Notes: generated by a model from the sequence alone, not told the origin. A stretch of DNA of 64,000 nt from Costus lasius (GCA_027563935.2 CM050449.1:79453178-79517177), one strand, 5' to 3'; positions 12,511 through 25,181 are shown, counted from the stretch's first letter. Translations and numbers: made by a program.

Positions 12511-14576
12511 CTATACACCATGTATCAGGATTTTAGACCCATGTTATTACTCTCCAGCTGTGTCATAGGACACAACATCCTCATGAGAGTCAGACCATAT
12601 CTCTCTGGAAGGTATCAATATTTGGAATCATCCAATATAAACCTCTCCAGAAACTCTTGGATGAACATAGATTGACTAAAAGGCAATGACTTTCTTGGAT
12701 CTCTATCTATAGATCCTCATGCCTAGGATGTAGGCATCATTCCCTAGATCATTCTTCTCGAAATACATCTCGAGCCTTTTCTTCACCATGTGAAGAGCTA
12801 AGATATCATTCCATGTGAGGAGAATATCATCAATCTTCCAGAACAAGAAATACCATTAAGGTACTCCCACTGATCTTCTTGTAAACACAGGCTCTTTTAA
12901 ACATGCTTGCATAACACCATGCATATCTTTATGGCCTTGATATGAAAACCTTCTGGCTATTTCCTTATAGATATCTTTTCAGATGTCCATGCAAGAAAGG
13001 CAGTTTTCATAACAACACGCCATAACTGATCATGCAATTATAACAAGCAGATTCCTAATGGACTTAAAACTCAGCTATTGGTGAAAAAATTTCATCATTA
13101 TCCACCCAGTGGATTTGCCTGAAATTTCTGTTCACTAGCTTGCCTTTCAAGGTAACAATGTTACCTTCCATGTCTATCTTCCTAGAAGATTTATTTACAG
13201 CCTGTGGGAATTACCCCTTTAGTAGCTCATCCAAGTCCCAAACTTGATTAGCAGACATGGAGTCCATTATGGTTCTCATGGCCCTTAGCCATTTCTTGGA
13301 ATCCAGTCCACCGACCGCTTCCATTTCCTCATAAGTCTTAGGTTCATCCTTGATGAAAAATTCGTCATGCCCAGCATATCGAATCGATCCAGACTTATGT
13401 GGTTCCTGTGTTATTTAAACCTCAGGTTGACCTTCAATCTGTATGTGAGATTTTGCTCTCCATCTGTGCCTAATTATATTGTGGTTGATTCTGGACCTTG
13501 TCCCAATCAAATCTACTCCCACTAGCTTCTTTTAAAAGAAATACTTTCTCAAGAGAGACAGCTGTTTGAGCAACAAATATTTTATTCTCTTTGGGATAGA
13601 ATTAGCACTTTACAATGCACCACAAACACATACTTTTGAATCACTGCACATTACATTCCCAATTCCATTGAAGAAATGGGATATTTGCAGTTCGCAACTC
13701 AAGAGTTAACTTAGACACTTTCTTATGGAGTTGCAGTACATCTGTTTGCATGGCATCTTAGTAGTATATTTGCATGACTATTCAAAGATGGAACCATATC
13801 CAATGTGTTCCTCTTTCTTCCTTTGAAATTCACCACACAGTGGTGTTCCAAGTAAGCTATGAGATAGCCCCACAGTCCTTAGGACAGTCATCAAATTCTC
13901 CACTAATCACCTTGATCCAATCAAAGTGCTTTAATAGATCCTCCAATTTGACTCAATACTTCATTTGTGAACTTCTTGGATTTCTCCAATGTTCTTAGGT
14001 TGGATAAGGTATACCCACACCTGATGAAGCATATAACACCTCTTAGTGCTTGTTTACATGGATCCACATACATTGCTGTGTAATAGGTCCAGCAAGCCAA
14101 TAGTCCTTCCACCCTTTATGGTGAAGGCAGCATTTGTCACATTGTTCCTTTGAACTAGGCTTACATGTATCATAATCCTGAAAGGATAATGATCCCAATA
14201 GTCCATGGACCTTTGGATGTGATCATTGTTCTATGGTTCAAGAGACAATGCTATAAGAGGGTGTTTATTGAATCATTGGATCTGATCTTGTGTTACATAT
14301 AGAACCACAAACTATTATCAACTGTATCACTTCAATAGAACATCTCAGATTAAAGAAAAATATTATTTATTATTTCAAACTGAAATCCTTTCCAAAAGGA
14401 ATGATGTTCTAATACATAAGCTGATACATAATAGCAAAGTTCTAGATAAAGTCTTCAAGGCAGTGAGATGATATCAGCAACATACAATGCTCCGTCCCTG
14501 ACCCGAGGGTCGATCCCATCAAGCCTCATCGTCCTACTTCCTTTGAGCTCCTGCACATGTAAAACATATGTGAGCC
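12511..14576 (-). pseudogene. Decayed pol of element E
   Basis: No long frame remains, but minus-strand fragments read as copia RT and integrase. A stretch near 12680-12740 resembles YVLGVKIYRDRSK, one near 12820-12850 resembles the YVDD region, 13200-13290 matches the MDSMSDNQVWDL and GVIPIGCK region, and 14000-14230 recalls the integrase and gag-pre-integrase region. RNase H and the polypurine tract are missing: pol sequence matching M at 44610 stops at 12511 and the LTR begins at once. Many stops and small indels make it non-functional. Confidence 0.7.
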
Positions 14577-15140
14577 TCACATACGGTACCCAGTACCCAT
14601 GAATAAGAAGTAGACAAAAGACCTCGATAACACAATACCTGAAGCGGATGGATTACATCCCTTCTTCTTTGCCATGCACTTCTTGGCCATTAATCCTCTT
14701 CGAAATACCCATGCATTCCCAGTCTTCCGAAGTATTAGCTTCGAAGATACAGAACCATGGTCATTCTCAGATTTAGGCATACACTCTGAAGATCCAACAG
14801 AACTCTCCTGATCATTGTCTATAGAGCATGGCGTGAAGAGACCTTTGAGATGTATGATAAGATCATAAATCCCCATCTCATCACATTCAACCTTGACCTC
14901 TGGGGTCATGCACTCTAAGACAAGAGCAGTGTACTGTTCGTTATCTTCACAATGTTCAAGATAGACATTCCACTCCCACTCATTAGTGAAATACACACTG
15001 GGCTGGGATGGAGGTCTTTCAAGAAGATGCACCTTATTCTCTTGTTCCAGTATCTTGGACAAAATCTTGAACCAATTTGTCCAGTTTGTCCCATCCAACT
15101 TATTTTTATAAAGTTTCAATCTTAGATCAGGAGATGCCAT
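14577..15140 (-). pseudogene. gag: gag of element E (family 2), truncated frame of 187 codons
   Basis: The frame starts MASPDLRLKLYKNKLDG and continues through TNWTNWFKILSKILEQENK. It has the same layout as the family 1 gag N-terminus (FSDWFGHLKIVLKAERK), so I call it copia gag (UBN2-like). The first 150 or so residues look native; the tail is out of the conserved register and no zinc knuckle is seen. A homologous gag with in-frame stops lies at 22517 in element M. The ATG matches the start in M. Confidence 0.75.
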
Positions 15141-15213
15141 CTACAATAAGCAAATAAGTAAAATAAGTACTATGATAAAGCATTTAACAAGGACTTTAAA
15201 TTTAAATGCTATG
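15141..15213 (-). other. Leader remnant next to gag of E
   Basis: A short A/T-rich leader segment similar to the M leader just before gag (22418-22516). It is interrupted at 15213 by element D; CTATG (15209-15213) would be one target duplication copy. Confidence 0.65.
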
Positions 15214-16897
15214 TGAAAGGTCCCCTTCAAGGGGGAGCGAAAACCTCAAGTGGCGCACATCAAGAATTTCATAGCGGAAGCTAAGGTTTCCATAGGATCA
15301 TTTGAATGAACATATGATCAACTTGCTAAAAGATTGCAAAGATCGAAAGGATCATACCGTAGCCATCACTTGGATGGAGCCTTGGAAGCAAAGAGTCAAA
15401 TGCTTCTTCTCCAAAGGGAATCGCACACAAGAGGAGAGATGGCTACCTCCTTAGTCGTTCCTTGTGCTAGCAAGGATCTCCAAATTTCCTCGTCGTGTGA
15501 AGAAGATGAGAGATGGATCTTGGCGAGGATCAACTTTCTTCTCTTTTCGTCAAGTCTCTCCACACCGAAAGAGGAACCTTGAGAAGAGAAGAGGCGAGCG
15601 TTGAAAACGTTTAGGCGTTGAGGGAAGTGGCCAGTTATGACATTCCAAAAATAGAAGACATGAAGCCATGCGCCCACAAACCGACCAAAACGCCTACAAG
15701 CATTGAACCAAGCGTTCACCATGTGTGAACCGGTTCAAGCCAATTCGGTCCAATGCATTTGGTTCACAGACCAAACCAAATCAGCCCAAGCCATAGTCTA
15801 GATCTCTTTGGACCAAATGGTTCAAGATCTAACCGTTCATCTCTTGATGCTCTTGATCTCACCGATCTAGCATCAATACTCTCGATCGAAGCTTACCGAT
15901 CTCAAGCCCTAATCAATCAAACATGATCAGACCAGATCTCACTTACAATCAGAGTTTAAACTCTTTTAAACTGAACCAAAACAATTCAGTCCACACGATC
16001 TGACTTAAGTAAGCCATATCATCAAATTGTGCGACCCTAAGGGTTCCTTTAAATGTCGGTAACGATAACTTATGATATCACGATCAGTGAGGGGTATCTA
16101 GCAACACATCACTGCCTCCCGATATAAAGGAAAGAGTCTTCCAAGACTACACCCAAACCACAGCACAAGTGTGAATCCACTTCACGAGGCATAGATGTTT
16201 CCTTTGCCACTGGATGTTCTTATTGGACAAGCGTGTCAAGCCTGTAGCTCCAATATGATGAGCATGATTAGATCAGATGAACATAGTCACCTGGGTATGG
16301 CCATACACTTTCTCAATCACCTCATCCAGGGGGGCCCCTTTAGAACATCACACTCCAAACAAGGAGACGGCAATCCTATATCTATCACTAGTGTCCTAAC
16401 CTGACTCATGATCATTATCCAAGATAGTCTATAACCATTATGTTTCAAATGATATTGAACTACCTCAAAACAATGACAATCATCATTTAGAAACACAAGT
16501 GATCTCAAGTCAGAGGACATGTGCCACTTGTTGCAAACAAGGATTATTCACATTGTGACAAGCAATTGAATATCCTAGTAGGGTCTGTCCAGTACATCCA
16601 ATGTACCCATGAGTCTACATCTTATTCCATGCTCGAAGCATCCTATAAGATTAGAACACATATTAGTCTCAATCATATCAAGGCTGTCTCATGTTCACCA
16701 AGATATCTCGACTAAGGACATGACAGCATGTCAGCCAAGCTGAACAGCATTGAGACATTATTCAGAAGCACACTTATTGCAGCAGACAATGTAACAAACT
16801 GAATAACAACCATTGCCTTTATAAACATAAAAGTTTATACATGATACTGAAAGAATCCCAAGGCCTCAAACATTAGCCCTAAGGGCATACCCCAACA
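15214..16897 (-). repeat. 3' LTR of element D (family 1)
   Basis: This 1684-bp LTR begins TGTTGGGGTATGCCC at 16897 and ends TCA at 15214. Its U5 end carries CCCCTT/AAGGGG, like S1. Open frames inside are family-wide LTR frames. Confidence 0.93.
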
Positions 16898-16898
16898 A

Positions 16899-16914
16899 TC
16901 TCCCACTTGCACTT
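16899..16914 (-). promoter_or_regulatory. Polypurine tract, element D
   Basis: Minus-strand AAGTGCAAGTGGGAGA, one base from the 3' LTR, identical to that of B, F, H and K. Confidence 0.87.
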
Positions 16915-16917
16915 AAT

Positions 16918-19343
16918 CTAATGGTTGAAAAATCTCAAACCCATGTTATTACAGTGCTTCTCATGCTTCTGCTGCGCCAGAGGCTTGGTAAGCGGGTCAG
17001 CCAGATTGTCATCTGTATGAACCTTGCAGATTTTGATCTCACCATGATCAATGATTTCCCGGATCAAGTGAAACCGTCTCTGTATGTGCTTGGACTTCTG
17101 GTGCGACCGTGGTTCCTTTGCTTGTGCGATTGCTCCAGTGTTATCACAGAAGATAACCAAAGGATCTGCACTCGAAGGAACAACACCAAGTTCCTGAATG
17201 AACTTACGAATCCACACTGCCTCCTTGGATGCTTCCGAGGCTGCAACATACTCGGCTTCTGTTGTGGAATCAGCAACAATAGATTGTTTGAAACTTTTCC
17301 ATACCACTGCACCTCCATTCAAGCTAAAAACATAGCCTGATTGCGATCAGAAATCATCCTGGTCAGATTGGAACGAAGCGTTAGTATATCCTTCAATACT
17401 GAGTTCTTCCTGACCTCCATATATCAAGAACATATCTTTGGTCCTCCGAAGATATTTCAAAATGTTCTTGACCGCAATCCAGTGCGCCTGACCTGGATTA
17501 CTTTGGAATCGACTGGTCACGCTTAACCCGTAAGCGACGTCTGGGCGAGTACATAACATCGCATACATAATGGACCCAATAGCCGAAGCATAAGGCGTAT
17601 TGTCCATTTCATCTTTCTCAGTCTGTGTTTGTGGACACTGACTCTTTGAAAGATTCAGACCATGTCTGACTGGAAGATATCCTCTTTTAGAATTCTCTAA
17701 ATGAAATCTCTCCAGGACTTTATCGATGTAAGTACTCTGGCATAGCCCGAGAAGCCTCTTAGATCTATCTCTGTAGATCTTCACACCTAATACATAGGCT
17801 GCTTCTCCTAGATCTTTCATCTGGAAACATTTTCTTAACCATGCCTTAACCGCATGTAGTTCAGGAATATCGTTTCCAATGATTAAGATATCATCGACGT
17901 AGAGGACTAGGAAAGTAATCACGCTCCCACTAAACCTCTTATATACACACGGGTCGTCTTCATTCTTGATGAAACCAAATTCACATATTGATTCATCAAA
18001 ACGAATATTCTAGCTTCTTGATGCTTGCTTAAGTCCATAAATGGACTTCTTTCACTTGCATATTTTATGACGATCTGATGGATTAGTGAAACCTTCAGGT
18101 TGTGTCATATACACATCCTGATCCAGATTTCTATTAAGGAAAGCGGTTTTCACATCCATTTGCCAGATCTCATAATCGTAATATGCTGCTATTGCGAGAA
18201 TGATCCGAATAGACTTGAACATGACTACAGGAGAGAAAGTTTCATCATAATCTATCCCGTAGATTTGTTTAAAACCTTTCGCAACTAGCCTGCCTTTATA
18301 GGTAACCACGTTACCATCCATGTCAATCTTCTTCTTGAAGATCCATTTACAGCCTATAGGGATTACTCCCGGAGGCGGATCAACCAAATCCCAGACTTGG
18401 TTATCTGACATGGAGTCCATCTCGGCTCGCATAGCTTCAAGCCATCTCGCTGATTCCGGTCCACTGACCGCATCCGCATAAGTGAGGGGTTCATCATGAT
18501 CAATGATGTAGACTCCGTCATAGCGCTCAGGCTGTCGACGGATCCTTCCCGATCTACACGGTTCCCATGATATCTGAGCCTCAGGTTGTTCAATAACCTG
18601 TTCTACTGGCTCAGGCTCATCCAACTGTGCTTGACTACTTTGTCCTTCTTCTGGATTCTCATCCAGCTTTATTTCTCTCCCACTGGCCTCTTGCAGAAGA
18701 AATTCCTTCTCAAGAAAAATGGCCGTCCGAGCAACAAATACCTTGTTCTCTTTGGGATCGTAGAAATAATAATCCTTAGTTTCCTTAGGGTAACCGACAA
18801 AGATGTATTTCTCAGATCTGCTCTCTAGTTTCCCAGAGGCGAGCTTTTTGACATAAGCCTCGCAACCCCAGATCTTAATAAATGTCAAGCTCGGCTGTTT
18901 CCCATCTTGTCTCCTTGGAGCACTTTACAGTCCTTTTTCCAGTGACCCAGCTGGCCACAATGGAAACATCTGTATTCCTTCGACCGCTTGACCTTTTGTT
19001 TCAGAGCCTTGTTGTAGTTCTTGACAGGGGCTTTGCCCTTCTTCCCCTTCTTCTTGTTCCTGTAAGGAAACATCAAGACAGAGGTTGAAGGCTTTCCCTT
19101 TAGAGTCTCCTCTGTAGTCAAGAGCATATTCAGTAACTCTGCCGGAGTACAGTCGATCTTGTTCATATTAAAATTAATAATGAACGGATCGAAAGAGGCT
19201 GGGAGAGACTGCAGAATAATGTCTACAGCAAGCTCCTGATTGATGGTATGCCCCAGTTTCTCTAGAACCTCTTTGTGCCCAATCATCTTGAGCACGTGAG
19301 CTCCCACTGGACTCCCTTCAGTCAGTTTGCTCTGAAAGAAAAG
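16918..19343 (-). pseudogene. gag-pol: gag-pol remnant of element D
   Basis: The 3' part encodes RT and RNase H (YVDDILIIGND, STTEAEY, CDNTGA) and ends at TAG 16918-16920. It is broken by TGA at 17347-17349 (Arg codon in sister copies), TAG at 18010-18012 (Trp in sister copies) and TGA at 18052-18054 (Leu in sister copies). At 18901-18905 the sequence jumps from the integrase motif KQPSLTF to the region after the gag zinc knuckle, deleting protease and integrase. Beyond it are the knuckle CFHCGQLGHWKKDC, the basic tract and gag back to FFQSKL at 19343. It cannot make a working polyprotein. Confidence 0.88.
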
Positions 19344-20228
19344 GAAAAACATCTTTCCTATGGTTATGGCAGCAAAGGAAAAACATCACAGGCATGCTAT
19401 GGACAAAATAATAAACCATCACAGGAATGCTAGTTTGGTCGATATGGTCATAGCCCTTTTCATACACATAACTTGTCACGAGCCAAGTGACATGTTATCG
19501 TGCATCCAAGGGTTGCGAGTCCCTAAAGCAGATCAGCCCATGCCAGAAGCCGAAAGCAAGTGTCCTTCCTTCAGCCGCAAGTCCATCACCACGCTTCCAA
19601 AGCTGGTGCCACTTCTGACTCCGATTGAAGAAGACTCCTTGTTGTCAAGATGAAGCCTTAACCTATCATGTAATTCTACATCTATTCTAAACAAGATGAA
19701 AAATTCTTTACAACAAGATAGGGAGAGAACCACACGCAGGTGGAAAGAGTTTTTACAAGCATTCATCACAAGTGGAAACATGCTTCCACATCACAACACA
19801 GGAGGGCACTCGCTATGACCATATCAACCCAATCAAGTGGCGCATGTAAAATTTGAAAATCCGGAAAAATCAAATTTTAGCACCTTATGCGCCAACATCA
19901 TCCAAAGCACTCTCTTAACCAAATTTATGCCATATTTAGATCAAGTTCCATGATGATTTCATAGACCCTATCGGCTGGCAGTTTTGTCAGATCAAGAGAC
20001 CCGGCCAGTCCGAAGACACAATGCCCGTCCTACTTGACAAAACCACGTGCGCCCTTGGTCTTAAATCAATCACAAACAAAATCCAAGTTTCGGCCACAAA
20101 GATGAGAAGAGAGGTCTGGATGAAAACACTTTCTACGTGAAACGTGCATGGATAGATGAAAAATTTTCAAAAATTTTCATACAAGCAAACATACACCTTG
20201 TGTTTCTCACAAGTAGCTCTGATACCAC
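19344..20228 (-). other. Leader of element E, distal part
   Basis: Non-coding sequence between the family 2 5' LTR primer binding site and the broken end of D. It shows no similarity by eye to the family 1 leader and no long frame on the minus strand. I take it as leader from position alone. Confidence 0.6.
20216..20227 (-). promoter_or_regulatory. Primer binding site, element E
   Basis: Minus-strand TGGTATCAGAGC, one base from the family 2 LTR end. It shows that family 2 also uses initiator tRNA-Met and fixes the 5' LTR boundary at 20229. Confidence 0.9.
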
Positions 20229-22417
20229 TGTTAGGGAATACCGGGTGTAATTTAAAATTTTGCAGTCCCAGGACGCAGCGGAAGGATCATTACACCCGAA
20301 ACATATTCCGGTCCCAAGGATCCATGCGAGAGAGAAGACACAAGGATGTGTTAGAGATGTACCTCTTTTGCTTGTCTAGTTGCCGAAGCCATGTTGAAGA
20401 CGATCAAGTGCTCACCCTCTACAAGTATCCACGCGTCGTCTCCTTGATCGTTGCTCCCTTCCACGCTTGGTGCTAGCCTCGGGAAGAGAATCAAGCCTTC
20501 ACCTCACTTGCGCCACCTTCAAGAGAACTTGCGCCAAGGAGGGAATAGGGAAGATACCGCCAAGGACTTCCCTCTTCTTCTTTGCTTGCGCCACCTCCAA
20601 GATGCGCCTATGGCTAAGGAACGATGAGGGCTTGTGGCAAGAAGACGCCACCAAGCACAAAGAATCCTTGCACCAAAGAAGAGAGGAAGAGGAAGAACTT
20701 TCGGCTCCAAGGAAGAAGGAGATTGCACTCCTTGATGAAGAAGGAGAGCTCCAAGCTCTCAAGTTGTCGCCACCCTAAGCTTCCAATTCTCTCCAAGAGA
20801 TGTCGCCACCAAGCCCTTCTCCAAGTTATGTTAAGAGGTGAAGAAGGAGAAGAAGGCTTGCGGGTTCAAGGAGGATGAAGGGTTGCACCACCTTTAAGTT
20901 GTCACCTTTTGCCCTTGCTCACGCCTCTCTTTGTGTCTTCACGCCTCCAAGGAGTTAACCTTTTTAGAGGGGGCGACTAGGGTCTTATTTATAAGGGCAA
21001 GAGGCGGTTTAGGGAGGGCCAAGATCATGCCAAGTGGGCAGCTAGGATGAAGGGGGTTTGTGGCAAGGAAAGTCTCCAAGACTTTTCCATAAACCTCATT
21101 CAACCTATCCTTATTTTCCCTATAGCCATATCAGCCCAAGAGATGCCTTAGAGGCATGCATTCCATCCTAGGAAGAAGGGATAGGCACCCTTTACTTCCA
21201 TAATGAGGCAAAGGCGCCTCCCTCACCCCCATTATGCCCTTAGGCGCCAATGGGGTGAGATTTCTCCCCATTATGCCCTTTTAGCCTTTAATCTCTTCAT
21301 GACAACTTATTATTGGGCCTCATTGGATAATGAGCTAGCCCAAACTTCATGGTATGGGTTGATTAAGCCATTGGATCCAATCCAATGCAACCCTAATCCA
21401 AATGTGACCAATCTAGGTCAATTTATGGTCAACCTGCCAAAACATGAAGTTTGGCTCTAATAACTTTCTTCCAACTCATCAGGCCCATTGGCACTGATGA
21501 AATCTTCCAAATGGATCCAAGTTATCCAATAACTTGATCCTAAGGCTTCTGATTAAAGCAACGTCAAGAGTCTATTGCGTGTGACCCCGCAGGATCCATA
21601 TGACGATGGCAATGATGTAAACATCATAAGTAGTGAGGGGTATCTAGCAACACATCACTACTACCCATGTCATAGGACTTAAGTCATTATGGCAACAACT
21701 CCTAACAAGCAACGAGGATTCCCATTGCATTATAGATCCCTTTGCCTAAACTGATATCCTGCCATTGGATTAGTCTCAATTTTATCAATCCAATGCTTTG
21801 GTCATGACTCAACAAGTGTGGCCACACATTCCTGTCATGTACCAATAAGGTGGGGCGCCCCGAGTGGATATCATGCTTCCAATAAGGAAGGGGCAAATCC
21901 TACTATTGGTCATCCATGTCTCTATGTGACTTATGACATGCCCAATGACAGTCGTTTTGGTCCCCAATTACGGAGAGACGTAAGACTGTATCAAAGCATA
22001 CCCATCATCAAATCTAGACATGAATACCTCAAGTCTAAGGATCAATGCAAACCTCTTGCATGTGAGATTGACTTGTTGACTAGACAAGTCAATCCTCACG
22101 GTGGATCACTCCAGTGCATCCAATGCACCTGTATGTCTGCGTTACTGTGCCCCGCACTTAACCAGCCCATACACCAGTCTCACATGTACCAAAGCTGTCC
22201 CATATCTGCTAAGGTACCTTGTCTGGGGATTTCTTATGATAATGGATCCAATCCAAACTCCTGGGACATTGTACATGCAACTCAATACATCAACGCAGGT
22301 AGAGAAGTCTGCATAATAACGACCATGCCTATATAAAGAGTAATAGATATATCAAAGTACATTCAAACAACGCCTGTCCATGTCCATACATTGGTCTTCA
22401 GGGCATATACACCAACA
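20229..22417 (-). repeat. 5' LTR of element E (family 2)
   Basis: This LTR is 2189 bp: TGTTGGTGTATATGCCC at 22417 to TAACA at 20229. It contains AGTAGTGA/TCACTACT (21629-21662) and GATGT-AA-ACATC (21614-21625). Several overlapping frames of 60-170 codons in it (20467-20880, 21818-22336) show no recognisable domain and are taken as chance frames. Confidence 0.88.
21614..21662 (-). promoter_or_regulatory. Double inverted repeat of the family 2 LTR
   Basis: An 8-bp stem AGTAGTGA/TCACTACT encloses the 18-nt loop TGTGTTGCTAGATACCCC (minus strand), followed by the short hairpin GATGT-TT-ACATC. The same loop, with a shorter stem, is found in family 1 LTRs. Function is not known to me. Confidence 0.55.
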
Positions 22418-22516
22418 CAACTTGTTTTGGAAATAGTGGGAGCATAGCATTTAATTAAACTCCTGGTTAAATGCTTTATCATTGTACTTATCTTACTTAT
22501 TTGCTTATTGTAGATG
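22418..22516 (+). other. Leader remnant of element M
   Basis: Plus-strand leader of the outermost family 2 element, alignable with the leader next to gag of E (15141-15213). E is inserted at its left edge. Confidence 0.65.
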
Positions 22517-22971
22517 ATGGCATCTCCTAATCTAAGATTGAAACTCTAAAAGAATAAATTTGATGGGACAAATTGGACAAAGTGGTTCAAGATTTTGTCC
22601 AAGATACTCGAATAAGAAAATAAGGTGCATCTTCTTGAAAGACCTCCATCCCAGCCTAGTATGTATTTCACTACTGAGTGGGAGTGGAATGTCTATCTTG
22701 AACATTGTGAAGATTACAAACAGTACACTGCACTTGTCTTAGAGTGCATGACCCTAGAAGTCAAGGTTGAGTGTGATGAGATGGGGATTTATGATCTTAT
22801 CATACATCTCAAAGGTCTCTTCACACCATGCTCTATAGACAAAGATCAGGAGAGTTCTGTTGGATCTTCAGAGTATATGCCTGAATCTGAGAATGTCATT
22901 GCCCTTTGGTCAATCTATGTTCATCCAGGAGTTTCTGGAGAGGTTCATATTGGGTGAAACCAAATAATAAT
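22517..22971 (+). pseudogene. gag: gag-RT fusion remnant of element M (family 2)
   Basis: The gag frame starts ATG 22517 (MASPNLRLKL) and is broken by TAA at codon 11 and TAA near 22615. The rest matches gag of E (HLLERPPSQPS, VECDEMGIYDLIIHLKGLF). At about 22895 gag joins RT-like sequence that in E lies about 2 kb away (QEFLERF region), so most of pol is deleted. It ends where H is inserted; the duplication ATAAT is 22967-22971 and 44526-44530. Confidence 0.78.
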
Positions 22972-24352
22972 TGAAAGTTCCATTAAGGGGGAAACCCTAA
23001 TCATGCAGATATTTTCTCAAGGCGGAATCTAGGGTTTCCTAGGATCGCATGTATGAACATATGATCAACTTAACATTTTGTATAGATCTAGTGAGAGATC
23101 ATACCAATGCCATTGCTTTGGATGACGACTTGGAAGGAAAGAGGCGTGTGCTTCTTCTCCAAAGGCAATCGCACACAAGACGAGAGATGGCTACTCCTTG
23201 GCGTTCCTTGTGCTAGCAAAGCTCCAAGGTCTCCTAATCGCGTGAAGGAGATTGAGATGATCTCTAGGCTTTGTCAAGTCCTCTCCTTGGCATAAAACCC
23301 ACACTACTCGAGAGAGAAGTCGAGAGGAAGAGGCGAGAGGAGAAAAAGAGATGCACACCCGAACGAATGTGGAGGCGTTATCTATTTTGGAAAGCATGAC
23401 TTCCAAAAATAGCAAGCCCTTAACATCATGCGTTCATGCGTTCATGCGTTCACTCCAAGTGAACGATAGCATTTTTCTTCTCCCCTTGAACCAAGCGCTC
23501 ATTTGATGAACCTGGTTCAATTGAATTTGGTTCAAGGACCAAATCAAACCAAGCCTTGGTCTAGATCAAATTAAACCATAAGGCTCAAGATCTAACCATT
23601 CATCTCTTGATGCTCTTGATCTCATCGATCTAGCATCAATTCTCTCGATCGAAGCTTACCGATCTCAAGCCCTAATCAATCAAACATGATCAGACCAGAT
23701 CTCACTTACAATCAGAGTTTAAATCCCTTTAAACTGAACCAAAACAATTCAGTCCACACGATCTGACTTAAGTAAGCCATATCATCAAATTGTGCGACCC
23801 TAAGGGTTTCCTTTAAATGTCGGTAACGATAACTTACGTTATCATGATCAGTGAGGGGTATCTAGCAACACATCACTGTCTCCCGATATAAAGGAAAGAG
23901 TCTTCCAAGACTACACCCAAACCATAGCACAAGTGTGAACCCAAGTCACTTGACATATATGTTTCCTTTGCCACTGGATGTTCTTATTGGATAAGCGTGT
24001 CAAGCCTGTAATTCCAATATGATGAGAATGATTAGATCAGATGAACATAGTCATCTGGGTATGGCCATACACTTTCTCAATCATCTCATCCAGGGGGCCC
24101 CAACAGAACATCACACTCCAAACATGGAGACGGCAATCCTATATCTATCACTAGTGCCCTAACATGACTCATGCTCATTATCCAAGATAGTCTATAACCA
24201 TTATGTTTCAAATGATATTGAACTACCTCAAAACAATGCCAATCATCATTTAGAAACACAAGTGATCTCAAGTCAGAGGAAATATGCCACTTGTTTGCAT
24301 ACAAGGATTATTCACAATGTGACAAGCAATCGAATATCCTAAGTAGGGTCTG
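22972..24352 (-). repeat. 3' LTR of element H, left segment (family 1)
   Basis: The first 1381 bp of the LTR as seen on the plus strand. It stops at GTCTG (24348-24352), the target duplication of solo LTR G, and resumes at 35112. Confidence 0.93.
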
Positions 24353-25181
24353 TGTTGGGGTATGCCCTTATGCCTAATGTTTGAGGCCTTGGGATTGTAA
24401 CAGTATCATTTGTATAAACTTATATGTTTATAAAGGCATGGTTGTTGTTCAGTTAGCTACATTGTCTGTAGCAATATATATGTTCTTCTGAATAATGTCT
24501 CAAAGCTGTTCAGCTAGGCTGACATGCAGTTAAGTCCTTAGTCGAGATATCTTGGTGAACATGAGACAGCCTTGATATGGTTAAGACTAATATGTGTTCT
24601 AATCTTATAGGATGCTTCGAGCATGGAATAAGATGTAGACTCATGGGTACATTGGATGTACTGGACTGACCCTACTAGGATGTTCAATTGTTTGTCACAA
24701 TGTGAATAATCCTTGATTGCAACAAGTGGCACATTTCCTCTGACTTGAGATCACTTGTGTTTCCTAAATGATGACTGTCATTGTTTTGAGGTAGTTCAAT
24801 ATCATTTGAAACATAATGATTATAGACTATCTTGGATAATGAGCTTGAATCAGGTTAGGGCACTAGTGATAGACATAGGATTGCCGTCTCCTTGTTTAAG
24901 GAGTGTGATGTTCTAAAGGGGCCCCCCTGGATGAGATGATTGAGAAAGTGTATGGCCATACCAGGTGACTATGTTCATCTGATCTAATCATGCTTGTCAT
25001 ATTGGAGTTACAAGCTTGACACGCTTGTCCAATAAGAACATCCAGTGGCAAAGGAAATATGTATGCTTAGTGAGTTGAATTCACACTTGTACTGTGGTTT
25101 GGGTGTAGTCTTGGAAGACTCTTTCCTTTATATCGGGAGACAGTGATGTGTTGCTAGATACCCCTCACTGATCATGATAAC
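24353..25181 (+). repeat. Solo LTR G, left segment (family 1)
   Basis: A plus-strand family 1 LTR starting TGTTGGGGTATGCCC, inserted in the H 3' LTR with duplication GTCTG (24348-24352, 35107-35111). It is split by element F at ATAAC (25177-25181) and continues at 34261-35106. Its total length is about 1675 bp and it has no internal domain. Confidence 0.94.

Larger units (their letters stand above)
15214..19343 (-). mobile_element. Element D: truncated, recombined family 1 copia element
   Basis: On the minus strand there is a 3' LTR (15214-16897), a polypurine tract and RT-RNase H, then a jump from the integrase/RT linker to gag at about 18903, and a gag fragment ending at 19343. The first part of gag, the leader and the 5' LTR are gone. 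At 19344 the sequence joins the E leader, so one deletion probably removed the 5' half of D together with part of E. No second target duplication can be placed. Confidence 0.82.
9534..22417 (-). mobile_element. Element E: family 2 copia retrotransposon with nested insertions
   Basis: On the minus strand: 5' LTR 20229-22417, primer binding site 20216-20227, a leader remnant 19344-20228, element D, gag 14577-15140, decayed pol 12511-14576, and a 3' LTR split by solo LTR S1 (9534-10542 and 12241-12510). The 3' LTR lacks about 0.9 kb on its left, interrupted by element B. The two LTRs are similar but visibly diverged, so this is an old insertion. That the left and right halves are one element is inferred from matching family, orientation and order. 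CAACT (22418-22422) would be one target duplication copy. Confidence 0.8.

Noticed and set aside
20467..20880. Cluster of overlapping Lys/Glu/Arg-rich frames on both strands
   Set aside because: Purine-rich LTR sequence of element E gives open frames on both strands; none has a domain or is kept in the other family 2 LTR copies I could compare.
21818..22336. 172-codon plus-strand frame
   Set aside because: Antisense to the family 2 5' LTR of E; shorter matching fragments at 10200-10330 and 45414-45704 are LTR copies, not genes.
9534..22417. Two separate family 2 elements (left LTR plus pol/gag, and right LTR plus leader)
   Set aside because: Same family, same strand and correct order for one element with D inserted. 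A single element is simpler, though the deletion at 19343 prevents proof.
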